DNA from: Edaphochlamys debaryana
Lineage: Eukaryota; Chlorophyta; Chlorophyceae; Chlamydomonadales
Direction: 5' to 3'
Assembly (NCBI GenBank): GCA_016858145.1
Contig: JAEHOE010000002.1
Location: forward strand, 1,984,001 to 2,048,000
DNA: 64,000 nucleotides
The number at the start of each line of letters is the position of its first letter. Position 1 is the stretch's first letter. A program made the translations under genes and the position numbers. Under the pieces are notes generated by a model, which saw nothing but the letters and a program-made list of their open reading frames with translations, ran no database searches and had not been told where the DNA came from. This document shows, piece by piece, positions 26,301 through 38,000 of this stretch.

Positions 26301-27611
26301 TGCTCGTGTACACCTCGTTCTGCGAATGTGCAGTGGGCGGCATGAATCGGCAAGCCTGCACAGCTCATCTTCCCGTGCGATCCACACCCCTTCTTATACA
26401 CCGTGCGAGCCCGCCTGCGCCCGCCTGCTCCCCTCCTCCCCACCTCTTTCTCCCCGCCTCCTCCCCTCCTCACACACCCCACACAAGCGCAGGACCCGCA
26501 AGGCGCACCGCCGCGGCCCATGGCCGCCGTAGCCAATACCCCAGAGCAGCCCACACCGCAGCACACCCAGCACGCACCGTCGCTGCCGTGATGCCCATCT
26601 TTGTGAGCTTGGCTGCGTTCATGGCCCGCGATTTGGTGGCGTTGTTGGTCACGAAGAAGACCTTCTTGTTCTGGGGAGAGTAACGGGAGAGGGAGGAGAG
26701 CGAGGGCAAGGGAGGGAAGGGAGAGGGGGGAGCTTGGCTGTGGGGTGAAGCCTGACTCCCAGGCCCGCAGGCATAGAGGATGGGGGCGTTGCGTGGGCGT
26801 GGTCTGGGTCGTGGCAGGTGGCAGGTAACACTCAGGGGTGCCCCGAGGTCCGGGATTGAGGAGCCCGCTTGTGGGTTGGAGGGTGGCAAGGGTCGGCTGG
26901 GGAGAAGGGGCTGCGGAGACGAGATGGTTTGCGCCTCCTTCGTGTTCACCAACTCGTCACTGCACACCCCTGCCTCCCTCAATGGGGCAGACTGGTCGGG
27001 GTCCACGGCGGAAAGCCCTGGCCTGCGCTCAGCTGCCCCGGCTGAGTGCCGGGCAGTGCGCTCGCCCCCTTAACGCTGGTTGGTGTCCACCTCTTGGTCG
27101 TCTGATGAGGCCCCGCTGAAGGCACTACACCGAGGCTAACTCTTCCTCGGTGGGGAAAGACCCTGCCCCCTGCCCCTCATCCCCCGCCTTCCCTGCGCGC
27201 TGGGGGCGGCACCCTGGCCTGCTCCGAGGCCTCTCTTCGAACCTGACCCTTCGGGCCCTGACAACTTCTCTAGGTGATCCAATACCCAGAGAGGAGCTCA
27301 CGTAGGAGCGCAGGAGCTCCACAAACTCCTTGGCCCCTGGCAGCAGCGCGGAGCCCTTCCACAGCGTGCCTGCGCCAGCCAAGCGCCGATTGGTTAGCCC
27401 GGCCCCGTGTCGCATAAGGCCAAGCTAGGCAGAGCTCCGAGCAATACAAGAGCGAGCCACAGAGCTGCAGGAGCGGCGACAGATGCTGCAGCGCGGCAAT
27501 CGTCGGTCGCTGAGGGCGCCACAGGGATAGCGGCCTACCGTCTAGGTCGAAGATAAAGGCTTCATATTGCTGGAAGCACTTGAGCTTGTCTTCGTCTGTG
27601 GCCTTCCTCAT
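23386..27611 (-). CDS. PGP: Phosphoglycolate phosphatase (HAD superfamily)
   Basis: Eleven exons with matching phases: 27611-27539, 27369-27302, 26670-26578, 26319-26254, 25888-25847, 25655-25563, 25167-25076, 24826-24708, 24107-24033, 23828-23760, 23510-23386; 304 residues, TGA stop. HAD motif I FIFDLDGTLWKG at about residues 19-30 carries the nucleophile Asp. Motif II is FFVTNNATKSR, the C2-type cap includes GVEVDWTQ, and motif IV is VGDRLDTDILWG. This is the set and length expected of eukaryotic phosphoglycolate/4-nitrophenyl phosphatases, which remove phosphate from 2-phosphoglycolate in the first step of photorespiration. The ATG at 27611 gives no obvious transit peptide, so this is either a non-plastid isoform or an upstream exon was missed. 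Intron 6 is GC-AG (GCAAGC donor at 25562). Intron 8 holds donor-region repeats. Divergent to the ketoacyl synthase gene. Confidence 0.9.
24381..24735 (-). repeat. Copies of exon 8 end plus donor in phosphatase intron 8
   Basis: The exon 8 end and donor (24701-24735) recur in diverged form at about 24581-24622, 24483-24503 and 24381-24405. The nearest copy shares CCCGCTCCGACGACCC with the exon and carries the donor GTGAGTG in place of GTGGGTG. Its reading frame gives GSSERGPKLLS against GSSEREPMLLG in the exon. Confidence 0.85.
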
Positions 27612-27878
27612 TTTGATGCAACAGTTGTGTGGCCGTGCGTGCAAGCTAGGAGCAGCAGCAGCTCGTATATGCAGGCTCTCCTATCAAGCTTACGACGGGA
27701 AGCGGGGCTTACTGAGGTGCAGAAGCCGTGCCCACTTTGCCGGACGCGCTGCCGCATGCACCCTGCGCCACCCAGACCGACTTTCGCGCCTCTGCACACT
27801 GTACGCTGGCTATACATGATCCCATAGCACAGGCAGCTGGCTTAGCACGCGTCACTTCGTAAACCATCAACAGCAAGG
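27612..27878. promoter_or_regulatory. Shared divergent promoter, PGP / mitochondrial KAS
   Basis: Only 267 bp separate the two start codons, so the promoters must overlap unless an unseen 5' exon exists. TATA-like words sit on both sides: TATACA at 27811-27816 for the plus gene and TATACG (plus-strand 27664-27669) for the minus gene. Neither is a strong match. Confidence 0.5.
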
Positions 27879-30800
27879 ATGCCGCGACCGCCGCCCTCGC
27901 CCACTGGCTCCCTAAGCCTCTCTCTGCTTTCAGCCGCCATAGACTCAGCTAGCAGCTCAGCGCGGGCTTGGGGCTGTGCATGCTCAACCCACTCTGGTCC
28001 CGGCACCTTCCTGCGCGCCTCCTTCTCGGCCCTAGCCCGCCCCCCGTCGCTCAGCCCTGCTCCACCAACCCAACTGCACCACAACCACGCTCCACAGCTC
28101 ACCCGCAGCTTCTCAGTGTCAGCCGCTAGCTGCTGTGCTGCATCCTCCAGCGGGCGTGGCAGTGGCGGGGGCTTCGGCGCCATCCCGGCGCTTCCGACGC
28201 GTCGTGTCGTGGTGACGGGACTCGGCCTGGTCACCCCCCTGGGCGTGGGAGTGGCGGAGACATGGCGGCGGCTCCTAGCAGGAGAGTCGGGAATCCGCCA
28301 GCTGAGGGAGGACGACCTCCCAGAGGTGAGGAGCGCTTGCGCAGAGGTGCCTCTGGGAGCAGGGGCGCTGTAACGGCGGCATCGGGCCTCCGAGGGCTGC
28401 AGTACCGCGTACCACTCACTCAGTTTGGAGGAGAGGACAGGCGCGGAGCCGCTCCCAGTCGTAAATAAGACGTTCTTAAATCTCGCTGCTGAGTGTTTTT
28501 CTCCCTCAGCCTCATAGCCTGGTCTGCTATACCTGCCATCACACCAACCCACACACTCGACCCGCACCCGGCCTCGCGCCTGCCTCCCACAGTCCCAACG
28601 CTCTGCGCTCCCGAGCCTGGCTTGCCGCGTGGCGGGGCTGGTGCCGGGGGACCAACTGGCGGAGGCGCTCAAGCGGGCGGGCCTGGCGGAGGTGAGCTTG
28701 GGCCCAGCTGGGCCCAGCATGGGCCCGAATGACGATGGGAAGGCTATCTTACTTGCGCGGCAGTGCGGTTGCCGCCGATCATCAACCGTCAACCGCCAAC
28801 CGCCCACAGGAGGGCCGCCGCTCATCCCGCTTCATGCTGCTGGCGCTGCTGGCCGCCGAGGAGGCCCTGGCGGACGCCGCCTGGCCGCCGCCGCTGCCCT
28901 CCGCCGCCGCCGCCGCCAGTTCTTCGTCCACATCTCCACCAGCGTCAGCGGCGGCGGCGGCCCGGCGGGCGACGGGCGTGGCTGTGGGCAATGGCATGTC
29001 GGCTACGTCCGAGGTGGCGGAGGCGGGGGCGCTCGTGGTGGCGGGGCGGGGCCGGCGCGTGTCGCCGTTCTTCGTGCCCCGCATCCTGCCCAACATGGCA
29101 GCGGGGGCCATCAGCATACGGTACGCATACGGTGGTCTGACGCGGAAGGGTTTCGGAGGACGGGGCTCATCAGCGTACTGTACGGTACGGTACACGGAGA
29201 TCGGGGCGAGGGTGACGAGGGCAATCTGCGTTCCGTGGGGCTGGGGAGCTGGGCCGGATCCCAAGGACGGGGCCGTTGTCCACCAGGCACAGAGCGTGCT
29301 AGGAGGGAGGCGGGGGTCAGTACGGGCGCTTGGGGAGGTGCCAAATGCGCGGCAGAGGGGTCCCGACCAGGCCTCTCAGCTGAGGGGCCCTGACCTCGCC
29401 CCCACGTGCCCCCACGTGGCCCTCCCTCCCTCCCCCCAGGCACGGGCTCATGGGTCCCAGCCTGGCCCCCTCCACCGCCTGCGCCACGGGGGGCCACGCA
29501 CTGGGGGAGGCCTTCCGCATCATCCAGCGGGGGGAGGCGGACGTCATGGTGGGTCCGCAAGGGTCTCCGGAGGCGTCAGGAGGTCGAGCGCTGGTGTCGG
29601 GACCGTAGCTCTGACCTAGCACATGCGTCGGGTACGGGGACCCCTACAGGCTTCACGCTGTGTGGAAGGCTGAAGGGGATGCGGATCTTGCCTGGCGGGG
29701 CCCCCACGGGGCAACAGCCCCCCACGGGGTCACAGCTGTGCGGAAGGCTCCACTCCATTCCACTTGTGATCCGCACGGCCCCCACACCGCAGGTCGCGGG
29801 CGCGGCGGAGGCGTGTGTGGATGCCATTAGCATTACGGGATTCTCCCGGCTCAAGGCGCTCTCAACCGCCTTCAACGACCAACCGACAAAGGCCTCTAGG
29901 TGGGCCTGGCGCGGGCCTGGGATGGACCTGGCCAGGGCCTGGGATGCAGCGCTGCTGGGCTCGCAGGGGCTTAAGAGCTCCGTCCCGTATACGCCCATGA
30001 TGCCCTCACCACCCACACGCACATCGTCCCTCTATTTCCTCAGGCCCTTCGACGCCGCCCGTGACGGGTTCGTGATGGGCGAGGGCGCAGGTGTGCTCGT
30101 GCTGGAGGAGGCGGAGCACGCGCGCGCGCGGGGGGCGCGAGTGTACGCCGAGGTGGGCAGGCGGGGACGGGCGGGTTGAGAGCTTCGGCTGGGTTGCGGC
30201 CTTAAGTCATGAGACCCCGTCGTGTGCGCCCACGGCCCACGCCCATGGCTCCGGCACCCACTTCTGCGTCTAGCGCCATTTGCACGCCCTCAAGTGCCCG
30301 CCTGCACTAGTCTGGCAAAGTCAACCCACCTGTTATGCCATGACATTCACTGGGTGCTGAAGAAACGCGGACCTCCTGGTGCAGGTCCGTGGGTACGGCA
30401 GCTCGGGCGACGGGCACCACGTGACACACCCCCACCCCGACGGTCTGGGGGCACTGCTAGCCATGCGCCGCGCGCTGGCGGGGTCGGGCGTGTCGCCGTA
30501 CGACCTGTCGTACATCAACGCACACGCCACGTCGACGCCCACTGGTAAGAATAGCTGAGCGGCCGTGTCTCCCAGGTGTCGGGATGACGTATGAAGAGAG
30601 GATGCATGTCTGCTCGATAGGGGCGTGGACGCGCTGAGGGGCGATGGACGGTGAAGACGATATGTGTGGTTAATCTACCACATGCCCACTTCTCAGGTGA
30701 CGCAATCGAGCAGGCGGCCATCCTCAGCCTCTACACAGAGCCCGGCTCACAGGCTGAGGCGCTGGCAGCCGGCGCCGCTGCACGGTCGGCAGCAGAGGCG

Positions 30801-31333
30801 GAGGGGAAGGCCCCCGCTGCTTCCCCTGGCGCCGTCGCTCCCTCGGCGGCACAAGCAGCTGACGCCGCTGCTGCCGCGGCTGCCGCGGGGGTGGCGGTGG
30901 GCAGCACAAAGGGGTCCACGGGGCACCTGCTGGGAGCCGCAGGGGCCGTGGAGGCGGCGCTGGCGGTGCTGGCGCTGCGGGACCGCAGGTGAGGCGCCGG
31001 ACAGGGTCACGGGTGGCGGGGGCTTGAGGCAAGTGTCGCGCCTGTCCCCCTGATACCGAGAACAGCCTTACTCGTAGGTACCGGTACGGTACCGGCCCTT
31101 GGACTGCCCCTGATTCCTTCCCCCATCCCCCTCTCCGCCCTCCCCGATGCCCACGCAGGGCGCCCCCCACGCTCAACCTGGAGCGGCCCGACCCGGCCCT
31201 GCTGCCCTGCCTGGTGGGCCCCCAGCCCCTGGACCTGCCCCCGCGGGGCACCCGCACCGCTGTGCTCAGCAACTCGTTCGGCTTTGGCGGCACCAACACC
31301 AGCTTGCTCTTCGCCAGCCCTGACGAGCCCTGA
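27879..31333 (+). CDS. KAS: Mitochondrial 3-oxoacyl-[acyl-carrier-protein] synthase
   Basis: Nine exons, phases consistent: 27879-28325, 28593-28691, 28810-29120, 29440-29548, 29793-29899, 30044-30152, 30385-30544, 30697-30988, 31159-31333; 602 residues. After about 100 N-terminal residues rich in Ser, Ala and Arg, like a mitochondrial presequence, comes [15 protein letters not shown]. The active-site Cys is in TACATGG (exon 4), the first His in [11 protein letters not shown] (exon 7-8), Lys and second His in [15 protein letters not shown] (exon 8), and the C terminus has NSFGFGGTN. These are the Cys-His-His residues of type II condensing enzymes, which extend acyl-ACP with malonyl-ACP. Overall pattern resembles plant mtKAS, whose octanoyl-ACP product feeds lipoate synthesis. 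An Ala-rich insertion of about 55 residues sits just before the Lys motif. Plastid KAS II is the alternative; the presequence argues mildly for mitochondria. Confidence 0.9.
29104..29186 (+). repeat. Exon 3 end plus donor copied in KAS intron 3
   Basis: The end of exon 3 (29104-29124, ATCAGCATACG then GTACGC) recurs at about 29162-29184 as ATCAGCGTACTGTACGG, 38 bp into the intron. Confidence 0.7.
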
Positions 31334-33340
31334 GTCCTTCGGGGGTAGTAGTGTGGTGGGGACGGGTGTGTTGTGAACTGTGAGGGGTGGCGGCGTAGGC
31401 AAAGCAGTGCTTGTGTTGGCGCCTGGCGCGTGTATGTAAAGGTAGATAGGGCATGCATGCTGTGGTGGCATGATGGGGGTTGACAGCAGGGCCGTGGTGT
31501 GAAGATGTGGTCGGGTGCCTATGGGCTTAATGCAGTAGGTGCAAACACTTCACAGGTGTAAGCAGCTTTCTACCGTGCCTGCTGCATCACGGGTAGCCTC
31601 CCTGCGCGCTGCTTGAACGTCAGGCGTCTCAGGGTCTGAGGCCCCACCTGCATGTGCGCAAGGGGTGATGCCAGCGCCAGACGGCAAGAACCGAACGTAG
31701 GGGACAGAGACCAGCCAGCCATTGTGTTCTTTACACACTTCGCTCCCGCCGGTGCGCCATGTACCACGCACCAATTCTCTCTCAAAGCAGGGTCAAGGAC
31801 CCTTGCTCCCAGGTAGTAAATTGCTTGTCTCTCTCAGGCCGCCCCCGCCACGACCAAAAGTAAAGAAGAGTAGCCCTGCACAGATGCGTCTCGCGATCAC
31901 TTGCGTGCTGTTGCACCCCCTCCTCGACGCGCCAAAACTGCGCCCCCGTCAACATGCGTGGGACGCTCACAGTGCGCAGCACACCCGGTTCGGAACTGGG
32001 AACTATATACGCGCACACAGTCAGGATCAAAGGCAGTCGGGTGACGTCACCGGTATCCAGAAGTAGGAGCGCTACTGCCCAGGCCAAAGCACGACCAGGG
32101 CAACCGCCTCCTCTCTTTATGGCCTCAACCCGGGGAAGAAGTTCCTACGGAACCAGTCCACCGGGGATAGGGTGTGCGCGGTTCCCCACAGAGGATCTTG
32201 GTCAAGGTCAGAGAACGAGGGTCATCGTCGTATCCCAATGGCACTCGCTTCAAAATTGGCGCTACGACGCAAAGCGCCTCGGTGCCTCAGTGCTCGCAGT
32301 AAACACACGCACAAAGACGGGACCGGGCGCGAGGCGATGAGACGCCCCGGCCCACGCTACAGAATGAACAAGACGCATACGGCAACGGCACATCACGCGA
32401 AACGGCGCATGGCACGGAAACCATCGTCCATGAGCTGACGGCCAACTCAATCCGGAGAATAACGCTGACGGAGGCACAAACTGTGCCACATGCCCACTCC
32501 TCAATTGCTCTCGAAGCCGCCTTCCCACTCCCATACTTGCTCCACCACAGGCCTCACGCTCAAAGCTGCAGCCCACCTCACTCCCGCCCCACCCATGGAC
32601 GAATGAACCTCCACACCACGCACCGCCACCCAGAATCTAAGCCGCTGCCCTCGCAACAAAAGGGCCCGCTGGGGATCGGCATCCGTTCCGAACAACCGCC
32701 AACTGCCCGCGCAGCACGCCCCTTCCCAGCTGTGATGCCCTGGACCCCCCTCTCCACCTCATGCCATGGTGGCGAGCAGGGGTCCACGAGCCAGGGAAGA
32801 GCCGGGGCTGCAAACGGATTGCGTCCCTGCGCCGCCAAACGCAGGCGACGCAGGGGCCCCGGCGGCGGCGTGCTGGCGGGGTTGCACGTGTGAATTGCTA
32901 AAGCCACCGATGACCCGACCGACCAACGGACAGAGAGCGACGTTAACGTTTACGACGAGATGAATGCTTCAGCCCACGTTGATGGCACGACCAGGATCCA
33001 CTTGGTCGCGCGCGTGGGTGCGGAACGCTGCAGGCTACGGCAGGGAGGGTTACCGGTACAGGCGGGAGGGAGGCCGGCGGGGCGGCCCGCGCCAGAGGAA
33101 CGCGCTGCGCGGTCAATCCGCTTGCCCAGGCAAGCAATCCGCAGCGCACCCCTCCAGCGCGCGCAGCCGCCCCGCCGCCTTGCCCGCGGGCGTATGGCTG
33201 ATGGCGCCACGGCACGCACAGCCGCAGCCGCCGACCGCGAATCTTCAGGCCGGCCGGCCGCCGCTGCAACGCGCCGCCGCCCGCGGGCCCCGCTCCCCGC
33301 TAGGCCGCCGCCGAGGGGCGACCAGGCCACGCCACGTGGC
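31334..33340. other. Convergent intergenic interval, KAS / bZIP
   Basis: This holds the KAS 3' UTR and probably a long bZIP 3' UTR. A TTACA at 31731-31735 could serve the minus strand but is about 1.6 kb from the bZIP stop. No gene with splice or family support was found. Confidence 0.55.
31435..31439 (+). terminator. Candidate poly(A) signal TGTAA for KAS
   Basis: TGTAA lies about 100 bp after the KAS stop codon, a typical spacing for this kind of genome. Confidence 0.65.
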
Positions 33341-35047
33341 CTAGTCATCCTCCTCGTCGCGGGCCTCCCTGGCCTCCCGCTCCCGCTCCCTCTCCCGCTC
33401 GCGCTCCCGCCCGCGCTCGCGACCCTGCTTGCCCCCCTCGCCGCGCGCGCCGCCGCTGCGCTCGCGGTTGCCCCCGCCCGCGCCGGCGCCGCCCGCGGCG
33501 CGGCCGCCGCCGTTGGCGTGCTTGGGCGCGGCGCCATGAGAGCCGTTGGCCGTGGCGCCCGTCGCCGCCAGGGCGCGCGCCGGGTGCTTCTCCACCTCTT
33601 GGTCGCTGCCGGTGGTGCCGGGGTGCTCCTCGGAGCTGCTCTTGTCCGAGTGGCGGTGCCGCTTGGCGGGCTGCTCGTCATCCGAGTCGGCCGCTGGCCG
33701 GCCGCGGCCGCCGTAGTGGCCGTAGCCGTTGCGGTCTTTCCGGTCGGAGATCTGGAGGGGGAGGGTGTGCGAGAGGAGGTGAGGATGGGGGAAGGAGAAG
33801 AGGAGGGCGCGGGGGTAAGAACGGAGCCGGGCGACATGTGGATGCGCGGGTCAACATCAACCCTGACGCGCTCACCTCGGTCCGCAGGAAGCGCAGCTCG
33901 TCGCGCAGCCGCTCGTTCTCCTCCTTGAGCCGCTTGTTCTCGTCTTCAAGCATTTGCGAGCGGCGCTCCACCGAACTGAGGTGATTCTCAATCTCGCGGC
34001 GCTCGTCCTCCAGGCTGTTGCGCTGCGCAGGAAACGCGGCCAAAAAACACGGAAACGAACGTCAAGCGCGGCCCAAGCCCTGAAACCCGAGAGTAACCCC
34101 GACGTGGCATCATTGACGTAATAGCCGGGCCTTTTCAACGCACCTCCTCCTCCAGCTTGCTCAGGTGCTCCTGCTTACGCCGACGCGACCGCCTTGCCGA
34201 CTCGCGGTTGCTCAGCATCCTGCGCGGACGGTCGCGATGATCAGGACCTGACCGGAATGCAGAACGCAGGCTCCAGCGCTTACCTCCGCGCGCGACGCTG
34301 GTCCACTTTATCCATGTCCTTGTCCGAGTTGCCTCCGGAGGTCGTCTGCTGTGCGCTGGCTGCGAGGCGCGCCCCGGCGAGCGACCCGAGCTGCCCCAGC
34401 TGCAGCGCTGCCGCAGCGGCTGCTGCGGGCGTGAGCGCGGCCGCGAGGGGGTTGGGCGGCGGGGGGAAGCCCGGCACGCCCTGCAGGGCTCCCACGGCTG
34501 AGAGGGAGGCCAGGTCCGAGAGCGCCGGAAGGCCGGCGAGGGGGTAGCCGACCGGCAGGGGCGGGGCCGGGGGCAGGGCCACCGAGATGGGTAGGGGCGG
34601 CACCTGAGCGACCGCCTTGGGCGCGTCAAGCGGCTCCAGCCGGAACACTGGTGGAGCGGGTAGCGGTACTACTGCTGGTGCTGGCTCCGCCTTGACCGCA
34701 GCCGGCACGGGAGGCGGGATTGGAGGCGGCATTTGCACCAGTTGCCGCAGCAGCTCCAGAGACGGGACCCGCGGGATGCCGCCTACGGCTGCGGCTGCTG
34801 TTGTCACCACGTCCGAGAGCACCGAGGCCGACAGCGCTGCTGGCGCGGCCGCGGGCTGCGATGCTGAAGGCGCGTTCTGCGCGCTGCTCTCCGCGACCGC
34901 CGCGGCGAGGTTTGTGGTCGATGGTATTCGTTTTAGGAACTCCTGAAAAGCTGCTTCCGAGTCCGTGCGGCCCATTCCCGCCTGGCCAAGTCTCCAAAAG
35001 CCTCCCAAGAGGTCGTCTACGCTCGTCTGGCGCTCCATGGCGCTCAT
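33341..35047 (-). CDS. bZIP transcription factor with Arg-Glu repeat tail
   Basis: Four exons: 35047-34284, 34219-34144, 34022-33876, 33751-33341; phases agree; 465 residues, TAG stop. The N-terminal half is Pro/Ala/Leu-rich and could act in activation. Exon 2 carries the basic region NRESARRSRRRK, matching the N-x7-R bZIP signature, and exons 2-3 continue as a leucine zipper rich in Glu, Lys and Arg heptads (about 70 residues). Plant-type S/C-group bZIPs share the basic motif; the group cannot be fixed by eye. After the zipper comes a hydrophilic tail with His/Ser and Gly/Asn stretches, then a run of alternating Arg-Glu and an acidic end (about 33345-33430). DNA binding as a dimer in the nucleus is expected from the family; targets are unknown. 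The first 11 codons are part of a 2196-bp tandem repeat. Confidence 0.9.
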
Positions 35048-38000
35048 TAGTTGCTAACGATGCTTGTGTGTTTGTGTGGGCTCACTTGCTGTGTGTTTGT
35101 GTGGAAGCGCGGGCTGGGCGCCGAGCACGTCAGCGCGTCGACGCTGCCGACGTGGCATGGGCAACCGTCGTACAACTATAATTTCCGCGGGGGAGGCCTG
35201 GAGCCGTTGTCCTCCGGGTAGCCAAGGCTATGCGGGGTCGAGGCAGGCAGCTAGCACACTGGTTGAAGAAAAGCGTCGGGGAGCTGAGCGCAGGCGCGCC
35301 ATCTGGCCCCGAGCCGACAGAGCGGAAGCTGCGCTTTTCTGCGGCTTGGCCACTTGCGTGCTGTGTGCCTCTATGCCAGGTAGGGCTGTGCTGGGGCGAG
35401 GTTCTGGTGCGGGCTGGGTTTGACACGCTGTCCCGGCTCCCGGGCCATCCTCACGCCATCCTGAGAAGCCCGCGGGATGCGTGGGCCCTCCTCGCGAAGC
35501 TCGCTGGGCCTGACCGCTACCCACCTTGTGCGAGGCCCAGGTGGCTCGCTAAGCTGGTGAGGCCCTGGTCGCCTAGCCTACCGCGCAGAGCTTGCAAGGA
35601 AGGTCCTGCGGGCTGCGGCTGACCGGACGGACACGGACGCAACTCTGCAGAGACCTAGCTACTCGACCCTACTCTGCGGGCTCTTGCCTCCACGGCTTTA
35701 CTGCCCCCCCGCGGCTATACTGCTTGGCACCTTGGCTTTAGACAGGGTATCGCGAGGCTACAAATGGTGTGCTCTAGGCCCTGTGTATGCTCCTTCCCCC
35801 ACCCCGCCACGTGCGTCTGCGCCGTGCGTGCCGCAATTCCAGGGTCGTCCATGGTCCAATGCCCAGGAGGACGAAGCCAGAAATGGAGTTTCAGGAGACA
35901 CAACGCTGGCTAGCCCCGTTTGCGATCTGGCGCTGGTCAGCATGGTGCAGCCAGCTGATGGTGAAGGCTCGCTTGCACACCCGTGCTCTCCGAGGCCCCC
36001 GCATTCCTTGACACATCTCACCCCCGTACGGTATTGTGCGATGCTGACCTAATTCCCCCCTCTGCGCCCCCCTGTTCCCCTATCTCCCCTGACTGGCGAG
36101 AGGATCAGATGGTTGCAGCCCGGGCAAGAGTCACGGGGCTCACGGCGGCCTGTGGCCTGGGCCGGGGCTGGGAAGGACAAGCCTGCTCTTGTGACCTGTG
36201 TAAGGTCGGGGCGCTCCCCTACCTACGTCTTGAGCGGCGCGCACTGCCATGCCATGCATGTGGGTAACCCGCAGCCCATCCCGGGCCTCCTCGTATTCCC
36301 GGCATCACAGAGTGCCTCGGGGAGTTCAGGGGCCGGGCCCGGGCGAGCAGGGTGCAGCCAGCTGGTGGCTCAGGCCAGGCTCAGGCTTACCTCGGCGACA
36401 TGTGCTCTCCTGGCCACCTGTGTGCAGCCATTCCGCCGGGGCTGAACGCACGCCCCTCTCCTAGCAGATCGTCAGGATTGGGGTACAGCTGCAGCCCTCA
36501 AGCGGGCGACACTGCGGGTCGTTGTGGGCAGGTGCACACGAGGAGTGTACAGCCAGCGGAGCGAGCGTGATGCGGAGGGTGGGGTTTAGGGGCGCAAGGG
36601 GTGCAGGGAGCGCTGTGCTGTGCGCGCTGTGCTATGCATTCACTATTTCGGTTAGCCGTCTGGTGTACCTGCGTCACAGTGTGTGCTGCTCCCTGCCTTT
36701 CTTCCCTGTGCGTCTGCCCCCGCGCCTATCTCCAAAGCCTTGCTTCTTCCTCATCGCTCTTCGCTCCGGTATTCCCCTCGCGTGATGCTCCACAGACAGT
36801 AGAGGCTGTGCCTGCAGGCTGCTGCAGCCGAGGGCAGGGTGGCGTTGTGCGCAGGCCAGAGCCCGGCAGGCTTGGCCCAACGAGGAGGCAAGGAATGGGG
36901 GTCATTGGCTGGGTCTTGGGTCGTGCTTTGCGGCCGTGCCTACCTCTAGCGGATGACTGAGTGTGGCCCACCTCGTGACCTAAGGATTGGCGGAGTCACC
37001 AGTCCTGGGGGTTGGCTGGCCTTCGCCCTTCCCTTGTATACCGGTATGTATTGGGGCAAGCCGGCTGGGGCGTCAACCGCATCCCGGCACTGGCTACCGG
37101 TAGGTGAGTGAGGGGCAAGCGAGGGGAGGAAGGAGACGGCAACGAGGAGGCCCCTGAGACTATGGCGCAGACGGGATCAGGCCTCCCCCTTCGGGTCACC
37201 ACAGGCCCAGGTCTACGCTCGTCTGGCGCTCCATGGCGCTCATTAGTTGCTAACGATGCTTGTGTGTTTGTGTGGGCTCACTTGCTGTGTGTTTGTGTGG
37301 AAGCGCGGGCTGGGCGCCGAGCACGTCAGCGCGTCGACGCTGCCGACGTGGCATGGGCAACCGTCGTACAACTATAATTTCCGCGGGGGAGGCCTGGAGC
37401 CGTTGTCCTCCGGGTAGCCAAGGCTATGCGGGGTCGAGGCAGGCAGCTAGCACACTGGTTGAAGAAAAGCGTCGGGGAGCTGAGCGCAGGCGCGCCATCT
37501 GGCCCCGAGCCGACAGAGCGGAAGCTGCGCTTTTCTGCGGCTTGGCCACTTGCGTGCTGTGTGCCTCTATGCCAGGTAGGGCTGTGCTGGGGCGAGGTTC
37601 TGGTGCGGGCTGGGTTTGACACGCTGTCCCGGCTCCCGGGCCATCCTCACGCCATCCTGAGAAGCCCGCGGGATGCGTGGGCCCTCCTCGCGAAGCTCGC
37701 TGGGCCTGACCGCTACCCACCTTGTGCGAGGCCCAGGTGGCTCGCTAAGCTGGTGAGGCCCTGGTCGCCTAGCCTACCGCGCAGAGCTTGCAAGGAAGGT
37801 CCTGCGGGCTGCGGCTGACCGGACGGACACGGACGCAACTCTGCAGAGACCTAGCTACTCGACCCTACTCTGCGGGCTCTTGCCTCCACGGCTTTACTGC
37901 CCCCCCCGCGGCTATACTGCTTGGCACCTTGGCTTTAGACAGGGTATCGCGAGGCTACAAATGGTGTGCTCTAGGCCCTGTGTATGCTCCTTCCCCCACC

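Noticed and set aside
27842..28825. 327-codon open frame on the minus strand
   Set aside because: It crosses KAS exons 1-2 and their introns in antisense; the plus strand has clear condensing-enzyme motifs.
35230..36445. Several 70-130-codon open frames repeated in each 2196-bp unit
   Set aside because: They are repeated only because the DNA is repeated; frames overlap on both strands, none has splice context, codon bias or family resemblance.
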